From assembly GCA_903926695.1 (NCBI GenBank), contig CAIYKK010000104.1:1-5203 (forward strand): a stretch of DNA of 5,203 nt, read 5' to 3'. Below the pieces are notes generated by a model, which was not told where the DNA came from, did no database searches, and saw only the letters and a program-made list of their open reading frames with translations. The number at the start of each line of letters is the position of its first letter. Positions within the stretch are counted from its first letter, which is position 1. The position numbers and the translations under genes are program-made. Source of the stretch: an uncultured Burkholderiales bacterium. Lineage in GTDB: Bacteria > Pseudomonadota > Gammaproteobacteria > Burkholderiales > Burkholderiaceae_C. Positions 1-5,203 of the stretch are shown here, in pieces.

Positions 1-655
1 CCATCGCGATGGCTTCATCGACGATGGACTTCAGGGCCAGTTCCTTGCCGCCGCGCAGCTGGAAGTTGGCGGTGACGACAGCCACGGCGCCAGCGTCATG
101 GATGCGCTCTTGCAGGCTCTTGGCCGAGAAGCCGCCGAACACCACCGAGTGGGTCGCGCCGATGCGGGCGCAGGCCTGCATGGCAACCACGCCTTCAACC
201 GTCATCGGCATGTAGATGACCACGCGGTCACCCTTTTGCACGCCCATTTCCTTCAGGGCGCTGGCGAACTGGCTGACCTTGGCGTGCAGTTCCTTGTAGG
301 TGATATGCATGACCTTACCGTCGTCGCTCTCAAAAATGATGGCGTTTTTATTTTCTGTCGGGGTGCCCAGATGGCGGTCCAGGCAGTTGTAGGAGGCGTT
401 GAGCTCGCCGTCGGCAAACCAGGTGTAGAACGGGGCGTTGGACTCGTCCAGCACTTGCGTGAAGGGCTTTTTCCAGCTCAGGTTTTCGCGTGCCAACCGG
501 GCCCAGAAGCCTTCAAAATCGTTTTCAGCTTCAGCGCACAGGGCGTTGTAGCCTTCCATGCCAGAGATGCGGGCTGCTGCAACGGTGGCAGCGCTGGGTG
601 GAAACACGCGGTTTTCAACCAGTGTGGACTGGATGGAAGTGTCAGGGGTGCTCAT
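1..655 (-). CDS. acs: Acetyl-CoA synthetase (AMP-forming), N-terminal part, cut by window edge
   Basis: The enzyme activates acetate with ATP to acetyl-AMP and then forms acetyl-CoA, in the cytoplasm, feeding acetate into central metabolism. The 218 codons seen are about a third of the usual ~650 residues. Visible family features are the N-terminal cap with a WFADGELN...NCLDRH block (residues 79-95), [10 protein letters not shown] (142-151), [15 protein letters not shown] (163-177) and an RGGK segment (201-204) at the place where the enterobacterial enzyme has RAGR, a region known to contact CoA. The AMP-binding core and the regulatory C-terminal lysine lie outside the window. The frame is open throughout, with no frameshift. 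The ATG at 655-653 is chosen because a good Shine-Dalgarno sequence lies 8 bases upstream and the protein starts MSTPDTS, typical of this family in Burkholderiales. It is divergent from the YqhA-family gene. Propionyl-CoA synthetase is a less likely alternative. Confidence 0.96.
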   Translation of the reverse strand, partial: MSTPDTSIQSTLVENRVFPPSAATVAAARISGMEGYNALCAEAENDFEGFWARLARENLSWKKPFTQVLDESNAPFYTWFADGELNASYNCLDRHLGTPTENKNAIIFESDDGKVMHITYKELHAKVSQFASALKEMGVQKGDRVVIYMPMTVEGVVAMQACARIGATHSVVFGGFSAKSLQERIHDAGAVAVVTANFQLRGGKELALKSIVDEAIAM

Positions 656-663
656 TCGTAGTG

Positions 664-670
664 TCTCCTT
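664..670 (-). promoter_or_regulatory. Ribosome-binding site of acs
   Basis: On the minus strand the sequence reads AAGGAGA, followed by 8 bases and then the ATG of acs. This is a near-perfect match to the anti-Shine-Dalgarno sequence and fixes the start codon. Confidence 0.85.
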
Positions 671-697
671 GGGTTATTAGGGTGCGTGATACTTTCG

Positions 698-716
698 GGC
701 CTCGCACTTACAGGCC
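698..716. repeat. Short inverted repeat in the acs/yqhA divergent region
   Basis: The arms GGCCT (698-702) and AGGCC (712-716) are separated by 9 bases. The element lies about 43 bases upstream of the acs start, so it could be an operator or a hairpin in the acs leader. The arms are only 5 bp and chance occurrence in GC-rich DNA is quite possible. Confidence 0.3.
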
Positions 717-721
717 ACTGA

Positions 722-744
722 CGGGTTCAAGCCGGGAAAACCCG
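722..744. promoter_or_regulatory. Inverted repeat with T-N11-A geometry, possible LysR-type operator
   Basis: The arms CGGGTT (722-727) and AACCCG (739-744) are perfect inverted copies separated by 11 bases, giving the T-N11-A layout known for LysR-type regulator sites. It lies between the divergent acs and YqhA-family starts, upstream of both, so one bound protein could affect either gene. No LysR gene is visible in the window. The assignment rests only on geometry and position. Confidence 0.3.
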
Positions 745-772
745 CCCAAACCGCCATCGCACGCTAGGCCCC

Positions 773-778
773 TACAAT
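773..778 (+). promoter_or_regulatory. Likely -10 box for the YqhA-family gene
   Basis: TACAAT matches the sigma-70 -10 consensus TATAAT at five of six positions and sits in a CCTACAATTT context. The -35 position (around 750-755, ACCGCC) has no good match. Transcription would begin near 785, leaving only about 12 bases before the first ATG at 797. Confidence 0.5.
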
Positions 779-796
779 TTGCAGCTTGCTCAACCA

Positions 797-1405
797 ATGT
801 CCATCATGTCCGAACCTACCCCCGTCAAGACTTCGCCGCTTCGCCCCCTGCCCAAACTGATTTTTGCCAGCCGCTGGCTGCAGCTGCCGCTTTACCTCGG
901 GCTGATTGCAGCCCAAGCCGTTTATGTGGTGCATTTTCTGGTCGAACTGGCCCACCTGATCGAGGCCGCCTTTGGCAGCCAAACCGCCCTGCAGGCGCTC
1001 ATCACCAGCATCGGCTACAAAACCGCCGTACCGACCACCACCCTGAACGAGACGGTGATCATGCTGGTCGTACTGGCCTTGATTGACGTGGTCATGATTT
1101 CAAACCTGCTGATCATGGTGATCGTGGGTGGCTATGAAACCTTTGTCAGCCGCATGGAGCTTGAAGGCCACCCCGACCAGCCCGAATGGCTCAGCCATGT
1201 GAATGCGTCGGTGCTCAAGGTCAAGCTGGCCATGTCCATCATCGGCATCAGCTCGATTCACCTGCTCAAGACCTTCATCAACGCCGATAACTACAGCGAC
1301 AAGGTGCTGATCTCGCAGACGCTGATTCACATCGCCTTCCTGCTCTCCGCAATGGCCATCGCCTACACCGACAAGCTGATGACCGAAAACGCCAAAAACC
1401 ACTGA
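797..1405 (+). CDS. UPF0114 / YqhA-family inner-membrane protein
   Basis: This 202-residue protein belongs to the UPF0114 family, whose E. coli member is YqhA (about 164 residues); the molecular function is not established. Four hydrophobic helices are visible at roughly residues 31-55, 86-112, 142-161 and 171-192. The family-typical stretches are [19 protein letters not shown] (22-40), the [26 protein letters not shown] block (94-119) and [21 protein letters not shown] (141-161). The N-terminal 20 residues are polar and proline-rich, and no cleaved signal peptide is apparent. Start choice is uncertain: ATG at 797 is the first after the probable -10 box, but ATG at 806 (MSEPTPVK) is equally plausible, and neither has a Shine-Dalgarno sequence. 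A longer TTG start at 779 overlaps the -10 box and is unlikely. The gene is monocistronic, divergent from acs and convergent with the DUF1631 gene. Confidence 0.93.
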   Translation: MSIMSEPTPVKTSPLRPLPKLIFASRWLQLPLYLGLIAAQAVYVVHFLVELAHLIEAAFGSQTALQALITSIGYKTAVPTTTLNETVIMLVVLALIDVVMISNLLIMVIVGGYETFVSRMELEGHPDQPEWLSHVNASVLKVKLAMSIIGISSIHLLKTFINADNYSDKVLISQTLIHIAFLLSAMAIAYTDKLMTENAKNH

Positions 1406-1415
1406 CTTTCTTGAA

Positions 1416-1435
1416 GCTGCGCCAAGGGGCGCAGC
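1416..1435. terminator. Hairpin between convergent gene ends, possible shared terminator
   Basis: GCTGCGCC (1416-1423) and GGCGCAGC (1428-1435) form a perfect 8-bp stem with the 4-base loop AAGG. It starts 10 bases after the YqhA-family stop and ends 5 bases before the DUF1631 stop. No clear T-tract follows on either strand (the minus strand continues TTCAAGAAA), so it may act as a weak bidirectional terminator or an RNA 3'-end stabiliser. Confidence 0.5.
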
Positions 1436-1440
1436 AGCGC

Positions 1441-3783
1441 TTAAAAGCCGCTGTCCCCGTCCACGCTGTTGCGCATGGCGGTGCGCGTCACCCGGTCCAG
1501 GGCGCGCTCAAGCACTCCCTGGTCGCTCACCACCTTGACAAACTCCAGTTTTAGCAGATGGTGCAGGACACGGGCGGTCATTGAATGCTTGCGGCCCCCT
1601 TCGCTGGTGAACATGTACAAGGTGTTGAGCGGGCTGACCCAGGTCAGCTGCGCGCGCAGCCATTGCGCATCGACCAGCATCTCCACCCAGGCGCCCTGCG
1701 GCAGTTTTACCTCTTGCGTGGGCGCAGGCTGAGCCGCCTCCGGCGCGTCTGAATCCGAACTCACCAAGTCCCCCATGAAGCCGGAATTGCGGGCTTCGGC
1801 AGGGGCCAGCCAAGGTTTGGAAGCGCTGAACTTGGGGTTCTTATCAAACAGCTGATCGAGTTTGCGGGCGGTTGCTGCGGTAGGCAGCGGGATGGGCGCG
1901 CTGGCCTGAGTGCGCAGGCCGGCTTGATGGACGGTCATCAGCTCATTAAACAAGTCCTTGAACTGATCGGGTAAAGCGTGGATTGAGACAAGCCCCGCAC
2001 GCAGCGACTTGAGCAGCCCCGGAATCATTTGAAGAAGCCGCTGGCGCTGGCCCGCCACCTGCTCCAGGTTCAGGCTCCAAAGCAGATCATCAAGCGTCAG
2101 GTTGAACACGGTTGCTGCTGGAACTGGCTTTGCCTGCCGGGCCAGCAGCTGTTCCTTGGCGATAACCTGCGCCCAGGGACCAGTCAGAAAATCGGCAACG
2201 ATGCGGTTTTCGGGAACAAAATCCGCCCGTGCCTTGATTTCACCGGCTATTTTTACGGCCAAGAGGTTGCGCTGCTCGACCTGCAGCAGCGTCTGCACGG
2301 CCAGGCGCTGAGAATGGAGGTATTCAGGCGTGCTACGGGTCTGTCGGCCCTCGAATTCTTGCAGCAGCGTGGCGAAATGCTGAGCATCGCCCGCATGCTC
2401 CTCGGTGAGCATGGGCGCCATCGCCTGCAGGTTCTGCATGAACCTGGTAAAACCTGGCGCTTCCTCGCTCGCGTACCCCAGGCTGGTGCTGGTGATGACG
2501 TCAAGCAGCTTGCGTGCGGGATGGTCTGTGTTGCTGAAAAAGCGGGTGTCCGTCACCGCCAGACGTAAAAATGCAGACTCGGCATTGGCAATGATCTGCC
2601 TGACCGGCATCAGCAGGCGCTCATCATGGGCGAGCTGCTCGATCATGAGCCCGACCACTTCGACCGCCAGCGACTGGCCCAGGCTCGTGGACTCCGTCTT
2701 CAAATGCGCACGCAACTGCGCCACCGGCAGCGACGGCGCTGGCCGCTCTTTGCCACCTGTCACCGTGCCGGGTTTTTTTTCTTCAAGCTCGACCAAAACA
2801 TCCATCGCTGCAGGCAAGGTGGGGGAAAAATCCGACGGACCCGCCTCCTGCGCAGCCGGAGCCGGAGCAGCAGGCGCAAGAGACGAAAAACCGGAATTGC
2901 GGCCCTGAAGGGCCTCATAGTCGCCCGCCAGCAAATGGTGCAGATGGTCCAGCGTGAGTAATTTTTTCTGCTTGAGCAAAGCCTCATCCTGCTTTGCCGC
3001 CAGCTTGCCGGCATCCACCGCCTCGCGCGCATGCTGCATCGGAGTGAGCGTCGGAATCCGCTGCGGCAGGCGGTCCTGGGAAAAGGAAGGGACTCTTTCA
3101 GAACCGGTTTCATGGGCAAAAATCACGCCGTAGGCGGCAGGGGTCACACCCTGGCGGGCCAGAAAAGCATCCATCGACAGATAAAGGGATTGCAGCTCCT
3201 CGCCCAGTATCCTGGCCCCTTCCTTGAGCAAGCACGAACGCACTTCCGGGCTGATGAGCAGCCCCTCCAGTACGTTGAGCAGGGCCTGCACCACGATGTC
3301 CGGGCGCAGCGGATTTTTGTCCGTCTTGACCATCTGAAAACCCTGGAGACGGCTCAGGCGGGCAGAAAAACCGGACAGCGCCGCATCGCAGGTCAGCGTG
3401 ACGATTTCCAGCAGGCGGGCGCGCTCTACCGTTTCCTGAACCTGCCGTTCTCCCATCAACTCCAGCGCATCAAAACTCAGGGTGGAAAGCGTGCGCGCAG
3501 GCGCATCGGTTTTTTTAGCCAATGTCAGCAGGGCATCGCCAGCCACAGCCTGCTTGAGCTGCATCACAAAATCGTGGCCTATCACCATCCGGTTTCTCAT
3601 CAAGGCCACTTTTGCCTGGTAAACCGGATGCCTGTCCGAGCGCTCAGAAACCTTGAGGGAGCGCGCAGACAAAGCGTCCAGCATTCTGGCGCACCATTGC
3701 TCAATCAGCTCGGAGGCCTGTTTGACGCCTTCATCAAGGCAGGACTGGTAAGCGGGACTTGGCTTTTGTGATGAAGTGGTCAT
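1441..3783 (-). CDS. DUF1631 family protein with PilZ-like C-terminal region
   Basis: This 780-residue protein is recognised as a DUF1631 member, a family of large, poorly characterised proteobacterial proteins. Its biochemical function is not known. It appears cytoplasmic, with no transmembrane segment or signal peptide. Residues 1-290 are mostly helical, including a segment around 160-215 (DIVVQALLNVLEGLLISPEVR onward). Residues 300-350 form an Ala/Pro-rich linker. Residues 350-620 are again helical. A second linker covers about 625-695, and a final beta-rich region (about 696-770, GAWVEML...LTWVSPLNTLYMFTSEGGRKHSM) resembles a PilZ-like fold. RNSGF occurs at 295-299 and again at 665-669, and the protein ends in DSGF. 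The ATG at 3783 is preferred although no clear Shine-Dalgarno sequence precedes it; an in-frame extension to 3885 would run through a terminator-like hairpin and is Phe/Cys-rich. The family call is confident; the domain reading is inference. Confidence 0.9.
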   Translation of the reverse strand: MTTSSQKPSPAYQSCLDEGVKQASELIEQWCARMLDALSARSLKVSERSDRHPVYQAKVALMRNRMVIGHDFVMQLKQAVAGDALLTLAKKTDAPARTLSTLSFDALELMGERQVQETVERARLLEIVTLTCDAALSGFSARLSRLQGFQMVKTDKNPLRPDIVVQALLNVLEGLLISPEVRSCLLKEGARILGEELQSLYLSMDAFLARQGVTPAAYGVIFAHETGSERVPSFSQDRLPQRIPTLTPMQHAREAVDAGKLAAKQDEALLKQKKLLTLDHLHHLLAGDYEALQGRNSGFSSLAPAAPAPAAQEAGPSDFSPTLPAAMDVLVELEEKKPGTVTGGKERPAPSLPVAQLRAHLKTESTSLGQSLAVEVVGLMIEQLAHDERLLMPVRQIIANAESAFLRLAVTDTRFFSNTDHPARKLLDVITSTSLGYASEEAPGFTRFMQNLQAMAPMLTEEHAGDAQHFATLLQEFEGRQTRSTPEYLHSQRLAVQTLLQVEQRNLLAVKIAGEIKARADFVPENRIVADFLTGPWAQVIAKEQLLARQAKPVPAATVFNLTLDDLLWSLNLEQVAGQRQRLLQMIPGLLKSLRAGLVSIHALPDQFKDLFNELMTVHQAGLRTQASAPIPLPTAATARKLDQLFDKNPKFSASKPWLAPAEARNSGFMGDLVSSDSDAPEAAQPAPTQEVKLPQGAWVEMLVDAQWLRAQLTWVSPLNTLYMFTSEGGRKHSMTARVLHHLLKLEFVKVVSDQGVLERALDRVTRTAMRNSVDGDSGF

Positions 3784-3793
3784 GGCGTTTATT

Positions 3794-3821
3794 TTGTTAG
3801 AGCTTTCACACAAAAATTCAA
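3794..3821 (-). promoter_or_regulatory. Possible promoter of the DUF1631 gene
   Basis: On the minus strand TTGAAT (3821-3816) and TAACAA (3799-3794) are separated by 16 bases, resembling -35 and -10 boxes. Transcription would begin only a few bases before the ATG at 3783, consistent with the missing Shine-Dalgarno sequence and a nearly leaderless mRNA. The region is AT-rich, so chance matches are easy to find. Confidence 0.25.
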
Positions 3822-3845
3822 AAAAGCGGGTGCAAAAAATGCCCC
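3820..3845 (-). terminator. Terminator-like hairpin and T-tract upstream of DUF1631
   Basis: On the minus strand GGGGCA and TGC(A)CCC pair over 6 bp with one bulged A and a T-rich loop (3845-3828). GC and then TTTTTT (3825-3820) follow. This is the layout of a weak intrinsic terminator reading left, toward the DUF1631 gene. It could end the ettA-DUF1415 transcript or a small transcript from the gap, or attenuate read-through into DUF1631. The short, bulged stem limits confidence. Confidence 0.4.
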
Positions 3846-4025
3846 AAAACAGTCGAATGAAAAATGCACAAAAGACTGCCTGCAAGGCTACTAGGGTTTG
3901 AGTGCTAAAACAAAGGAAACGACATCATTCTCACAATCTATAACATTCACTAACAAAAAAGTGTTACGGATACGACCTCTTCGGATGCGGCGTTTGAAGG
4001 CTGTTGATGCGCAGCGCCGGGCATT

Positions 4026-4057
4026 GGCTGGCTCGCTTTCCAGCCCGCTTGTGCTGG
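4026..4057. repeat. Two mutually exclusive hairpins sharing one arm
   Basis: GGCTGG (4026-4031) can pair with CCAGCC (4040-4045) across an 8-base loop. The same CCAGC (4040-4044) can instead pair with GCTGG (4053-4057), also across an 8-base loop. Alternative pairing of this kind occurs in attenuators and structured RNAs, but stems of 5-6 bp can arise by chance in GC-rich DNA. Confidence 0.35.
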
Positions 4058-4103
4058 GAAACGGTGACGCACATCCGTCCCTTCAGACAGAAGAATGTGT
4101 GCA

Positions 4104-4120
4104 ACTGGCCTTGCGCCAGT
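4104..4120. terminator. Short hairpin downstream of the DUF1415 gene
   Basis: ACTGGC (4104-4109) and GCCAGT (4115-4120) form a 6-bp stem with a 5-base loop, 19 bases beyond the DUF1415 stop. No strong T-tract follows on either strand: the plus strand continues GACTTGAACTTTTCC, the minus strand TGCACACATTCTTC. It may be a weak terminator of the ettA-DUF1415 transcript or a 3'-end stabilising structure. Confidence 0.35.
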
Positions 4121-4133
4121 GACTTGAACTTTT

Positions 4134-4147
4134 CCGGTTTAAACCGG
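4134..4147. repeat. Perfect 14-bp palindrome at the 3' end of the DUF1415 gene
   Basis: CCGGTTTAAACCGG is its own reverse complement. It spans the TAA stop of the DUF1415 gene (minus strand, 4141-4139) and the bases just beyond. With no loop it is a poor RNA hairpin, so a protein-binding role or chance are the options. Confidence 0.5.
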
Positions 4148-4684
4148 GGGCGTCACCAGCGCCGTCCAGCCCGCATGGCCAAGCGATTCCAGCGTCTTGA
4201 TATTTTCTTCAAAAATCGCCTCGGCCTGTGGAAACGCTTCCACGGCGCGGTCAATGCTCGCCTCGCGCAGCAGATGCAGCATGGCAAACGGCGCACGGTT
4301 GGTGTAGTTGCCGATGTCGTCCGGCTCGGTGCCGTCGAACTGGAACTTGGGGTGAAAGCTGGCCAGTTGCACAATGCCTTCGAGCTCGTGCTCATCAACC
4401 ACGCCCTCGGCGACTTCCAGAAAATCGTTGAAATCGAGGAAATCATCAAACAGCGTGGGGTGAATCAGCAGCGTGGTGTCCACCTCCTCGGGCGGCGTGG
4501 CCACGAACAACTCCAGCTCGCGGTCCAGCTCTTCGAGCAGGTCGTCGGCGTGGCGCGCGTGGCTCACCACCAGACGAACCTGATTTTTGACGTACACCGC
4601 CTTGGCAAACGGGCACAGGTTCAGCCCGATCACGGCTTTTTCAAGCCAGTGGCGGGTCTGTTTCAGGACTTCTTCATCGGTCAT
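4139..4684 (-). CDS. DUF1415 family protein
   Basis: This 181-residue soluble protein is a typical full-length member of the conserved DUF1415 family, which has no established function. Recognisable features are LNLCPFAKAV with Cys24 near the N-terminus (21-30), TTLLIHPTL (70-78), an acidic DDFLDFNDFLE stretch (80-90) and the block LASFHPKFQFDGTEPDD followed by IGNYTNRAPFAMLHLLRE (107-141). The conserved Cys, His and Asn-Tyr-Thr-Asn-Arg residues could suggest an enzyme or ligand-binding site, but this is inference. The ATG at 4684 is chosen because a perfect AAAGGAGG lies 7 bases upstream; a GTG two codons earlier at 4690 would leave only one base between the site and the start. It lies 13 bases after ettA, is probably translated from the same mRNA, and its stop lies within a 14-bp palindrome. 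Confidence 0.94.
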   Translation of the reverse strand: MTDEEVLKQTRHWLEKAVIGLNLCPFAKAVYVKNQVRLVVSHARHADDLLEELDRELELFVATPPEEVDTTLLIHPTLFDDFLDFNDFLEVAEGVVDEHELEGIVQLASFHPKFQFDGTEPDDIGNYTNRAPFAMLHLLREASIDRAVEAFPQAEAIFEENIKTLESLGHAGWTALVTPPV

Positions 4685-4691
4685 GCGCACC

Positions 4692-4699
4692 CCTCCTTT
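4692..4699 (-). promoter_or_regulatory. Strong ribosome-binding site of DUF1415 overlapping the ettA stop
   Basis: On the minus strand AAAGGAGG is a full match to the anti-Shine-Dalgarno sequence, 7 bases before ATG 4684. Its first two A residues are the last two bases of the ettA TAA stop (4700-4698), so ribosomes ending on ettA stop directly on this site. This favours translational coupling and decides the ATG over the GTG at 4690. Confidence 0.85.
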
Positions 4700-5203
4700 A
4701 CTTCAAAGCCTTGAAGCGCATGCGCTTGGGCTTGGCGCCCTCTTCGCCCAGACGGCGCTTCTTGTCGGCTTCGTACTCTTGGTAATTGCCGTCAAAAAAC
4801 ACCCACTGGCTATCGCCTTCGGCGGCCAGAATGTGCGTGGCAATACGATCCAGGAACCAGCGGTCATGGCTGATGACCATCACCGAACCGGCGAATTCGA
4901 GCAGCGCATCTTCCAGCGCACGCAAGGTTTCCACGTCCAGGTCGTTTGATGGCTCATCGAGCATCAGCACGTTGCCGCCCGCAATCAGCGTCTTGGCCAG
5001 ATGCAGCCGCCCGCGCTCGCCGCCGGACAGGGTGCCGACGCGCTTTTGCTGGTCGCCGCCGTTGAAGTTAAAACGCCCGCAATAAGCGCGGCTGGGCATC
5101 TGGAATTTGCCGACGTTCAAAATATCCAGCCCGCCGGACACGTCTTCCCAGACGGTTTTTTCGTTCACCAGATCATCGCGGTGCTGATCAACGAAGGCCA
5201 TGC
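4698..5203 (-). CDS. ettA: Energy-dependent translational throttle protein EttA (ABC-F ATPase), C-terminal part
   Basis: EttA is a cytoplasmic ABC-F ATPase that binds the ribosomal E site and controls the first elongation steps in response to the ATP/ADP ratio. The 168 codons seen are the C-terminal third of a protein usually about 555 residues long; the N-terminal ATPase domain, the linker and the Walker A motif of domain 2 lie outside the window. Numbering from the first Met in the window, the second ATPase domain shows the signature [13 protein letters not shown] (58-70), Walker B and D-loop [12 protein letters not shown] (78-89, catalytic Glu83) and the switch-His motif [17 protein letters not shown] (109-125). 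The tail [18 protein letters not shown] and its end at MRFKALK are characteristic of EttA rather than Uup or YheS. All visible ATPase residues are intact. The DUF1415 gene follows after 13 bases. Confidence 0.95.
   Translation of the reverse strand, partial: MAFVDQHRDDLVNEKTVWEDVSGGLDILNVGKFQMPSRAYCGRFNFNGGDQQKRVGTLSGGERGRLHLAKTLIAGGNVLMLDEPSNDLDVETLRALEDALLEFAGSVMVISHDRWFLDRIATHILAAEGDSQWVFFDGNYQEYEADKKRRLGEEGAKPKRMRFKALK

Larger units (their letters stand above)
3784..4138. other. 355-base gap without a convincing gene
   Basis: The left half (about 3784-3965) is AT-rich with several A/T runs and holds the possible DUF1631 promoter and the terminator-like element. The right half (about 3966-4130) is GC-rich and has several short hairpins. 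A plus-strand reading frame of 74 codons (TTG at 3898 to TGA at 4122) and a minus-strand frame of 36 codons (ATG at 4074 to TAA at 3964) exist, but neither has a ribosome-binding site or a recognisable product. The region may hold a small RNA, a long 3' or 5' untranslated region, or a gene remnant. Confidence 0.6.

Noticed and set aside
98..661. A plus-strand frame of 187 codons opposite acs
   Set aside because: It is antisense to an unmistakable acetyl-CoA synthetase frame and is a by-product of its codon bias.
698..716. A possible sigma-54 promoter (GG...GC) for acs near TGGCCTGTAAGTGC on the minus strand
   Set aside because: The spacing between GG and GC is 9 rather than the required 10 bases, and the surrounding consensus is poor.
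2029..3771. Long plus-strand frames opposite the DUF1631 gene (2029-2568, 2405-2908, 3031-3771)
   Set aside because: They lie antisense to an intact 780-codon gene, have no recognisable domains, and are typical shadows in GC-rich DNA.
3784..3885. A 34-residue N-terminal extension of the DUF1631 protein resembling a hydrophobic membrane segment (AVFCAFFIRLFWGIF...)
   Set aside because: The stretch is AT-rich, contains a terminator-like hairpin and T-tract, has no ribosome-binding site at 3885, and its Phe/Cys-rich content is unlike the rest of the protein. The start MTTSSQK at 3783 is more plausible.
3964..4074. A minus-strand frame of 36 codons (MCVTVSQHKR...) in the gap
   Set aside because: It has no ribosome-binding site and no recognisable similarity; a frame of this length is expected by chance.
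3898..4122. A plus-strand frame of 74 codons in the gap, with internal GTG 3961 and ATG 3985 starts
   Set aside because: It begins with TTG, has no Shine-Dalgarno at any start, no recognisable product and weak third-position G/C bias. It is kept only as a possibility in the gap entry.
4004..4714. A plus-strand frame of 236 codons opposite the DUF1415 gene
   Set aside because: It is antisense to a well-supported DUF1415 gene with a perfect ribosome-binding site, and its product has no recognisable features.
1..5203. Mobile elements, defence genes, CRISPR repeats, tRNA or rRNA genes
   Set aside because: Read on both strands, the window shows conserved housekeeping-type genes and no transposase, integrase, direct-repeat array or RNA-gene pattern.

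Overview
The window looks like ordinary chromosomal DNA from a GC-rich betaproteobacterium, most likely of the order Burkholderiales (Comamonadaceae-like, such as Polaromonas, Rhodoferax or Variovorax). That placement is an inference from the protein flavour, the G/C-rich third codon positions and the presence of a DUF1631 gene; no rRNA or other phylogenetic marker is present. I see no IS element, phage gene, tRNA, rRNA or CRISPR array.

Layout from left to right: (1) the first 218 codons of an acetyl-CoA synthetase gene (acs) on the minus strand, cut by the left edge; (2) a 141-base divergent intergenic region with two short inverted repeats and a likely -10 box; (3) a complete plus-strand gene for a four-helix inner-membrane protein of the UPF0114/YqhA family; (4) a hairpin between convergent gene ends; (5) a large minus-strand gene for a 780-residue DUF1631 protein; (6) a 355-base gap, AT-rich next to the DUF1631 start and GC-rich with several hairpins further right; (7) a minus-strand DUF1415 gene; (8) the C-terminal third of the ABC-F translation factor EttA on the minus strand, cut by the right edge.

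ettA and the DUF1415 gene are almost certainly co-transcribed: only 13 bases separate them, and the strong ribosome-binding site of the second gene overlaps the stop codon of the first. acs and the YqhA-family gene diverge and could share control sequences. DUF1631 is separated from the upstream ettA-DUF1415 pair by a terminator-like element and probably has its own promoter. There is no evident pathway joining all five genes: acetate activation, translation control and three poorly characterised conserved proteins.

No clearly new system stands out. The points most worth a second look are the repeated RNSGF/DSGF peptide in the DUF1631 protein, its PilZ-like C-terminal region that seems to lack cyclic-di-GMP ligands, and the structured non-coding stretch upstream of it, which could be a leader, an attenuator or a small RNA.
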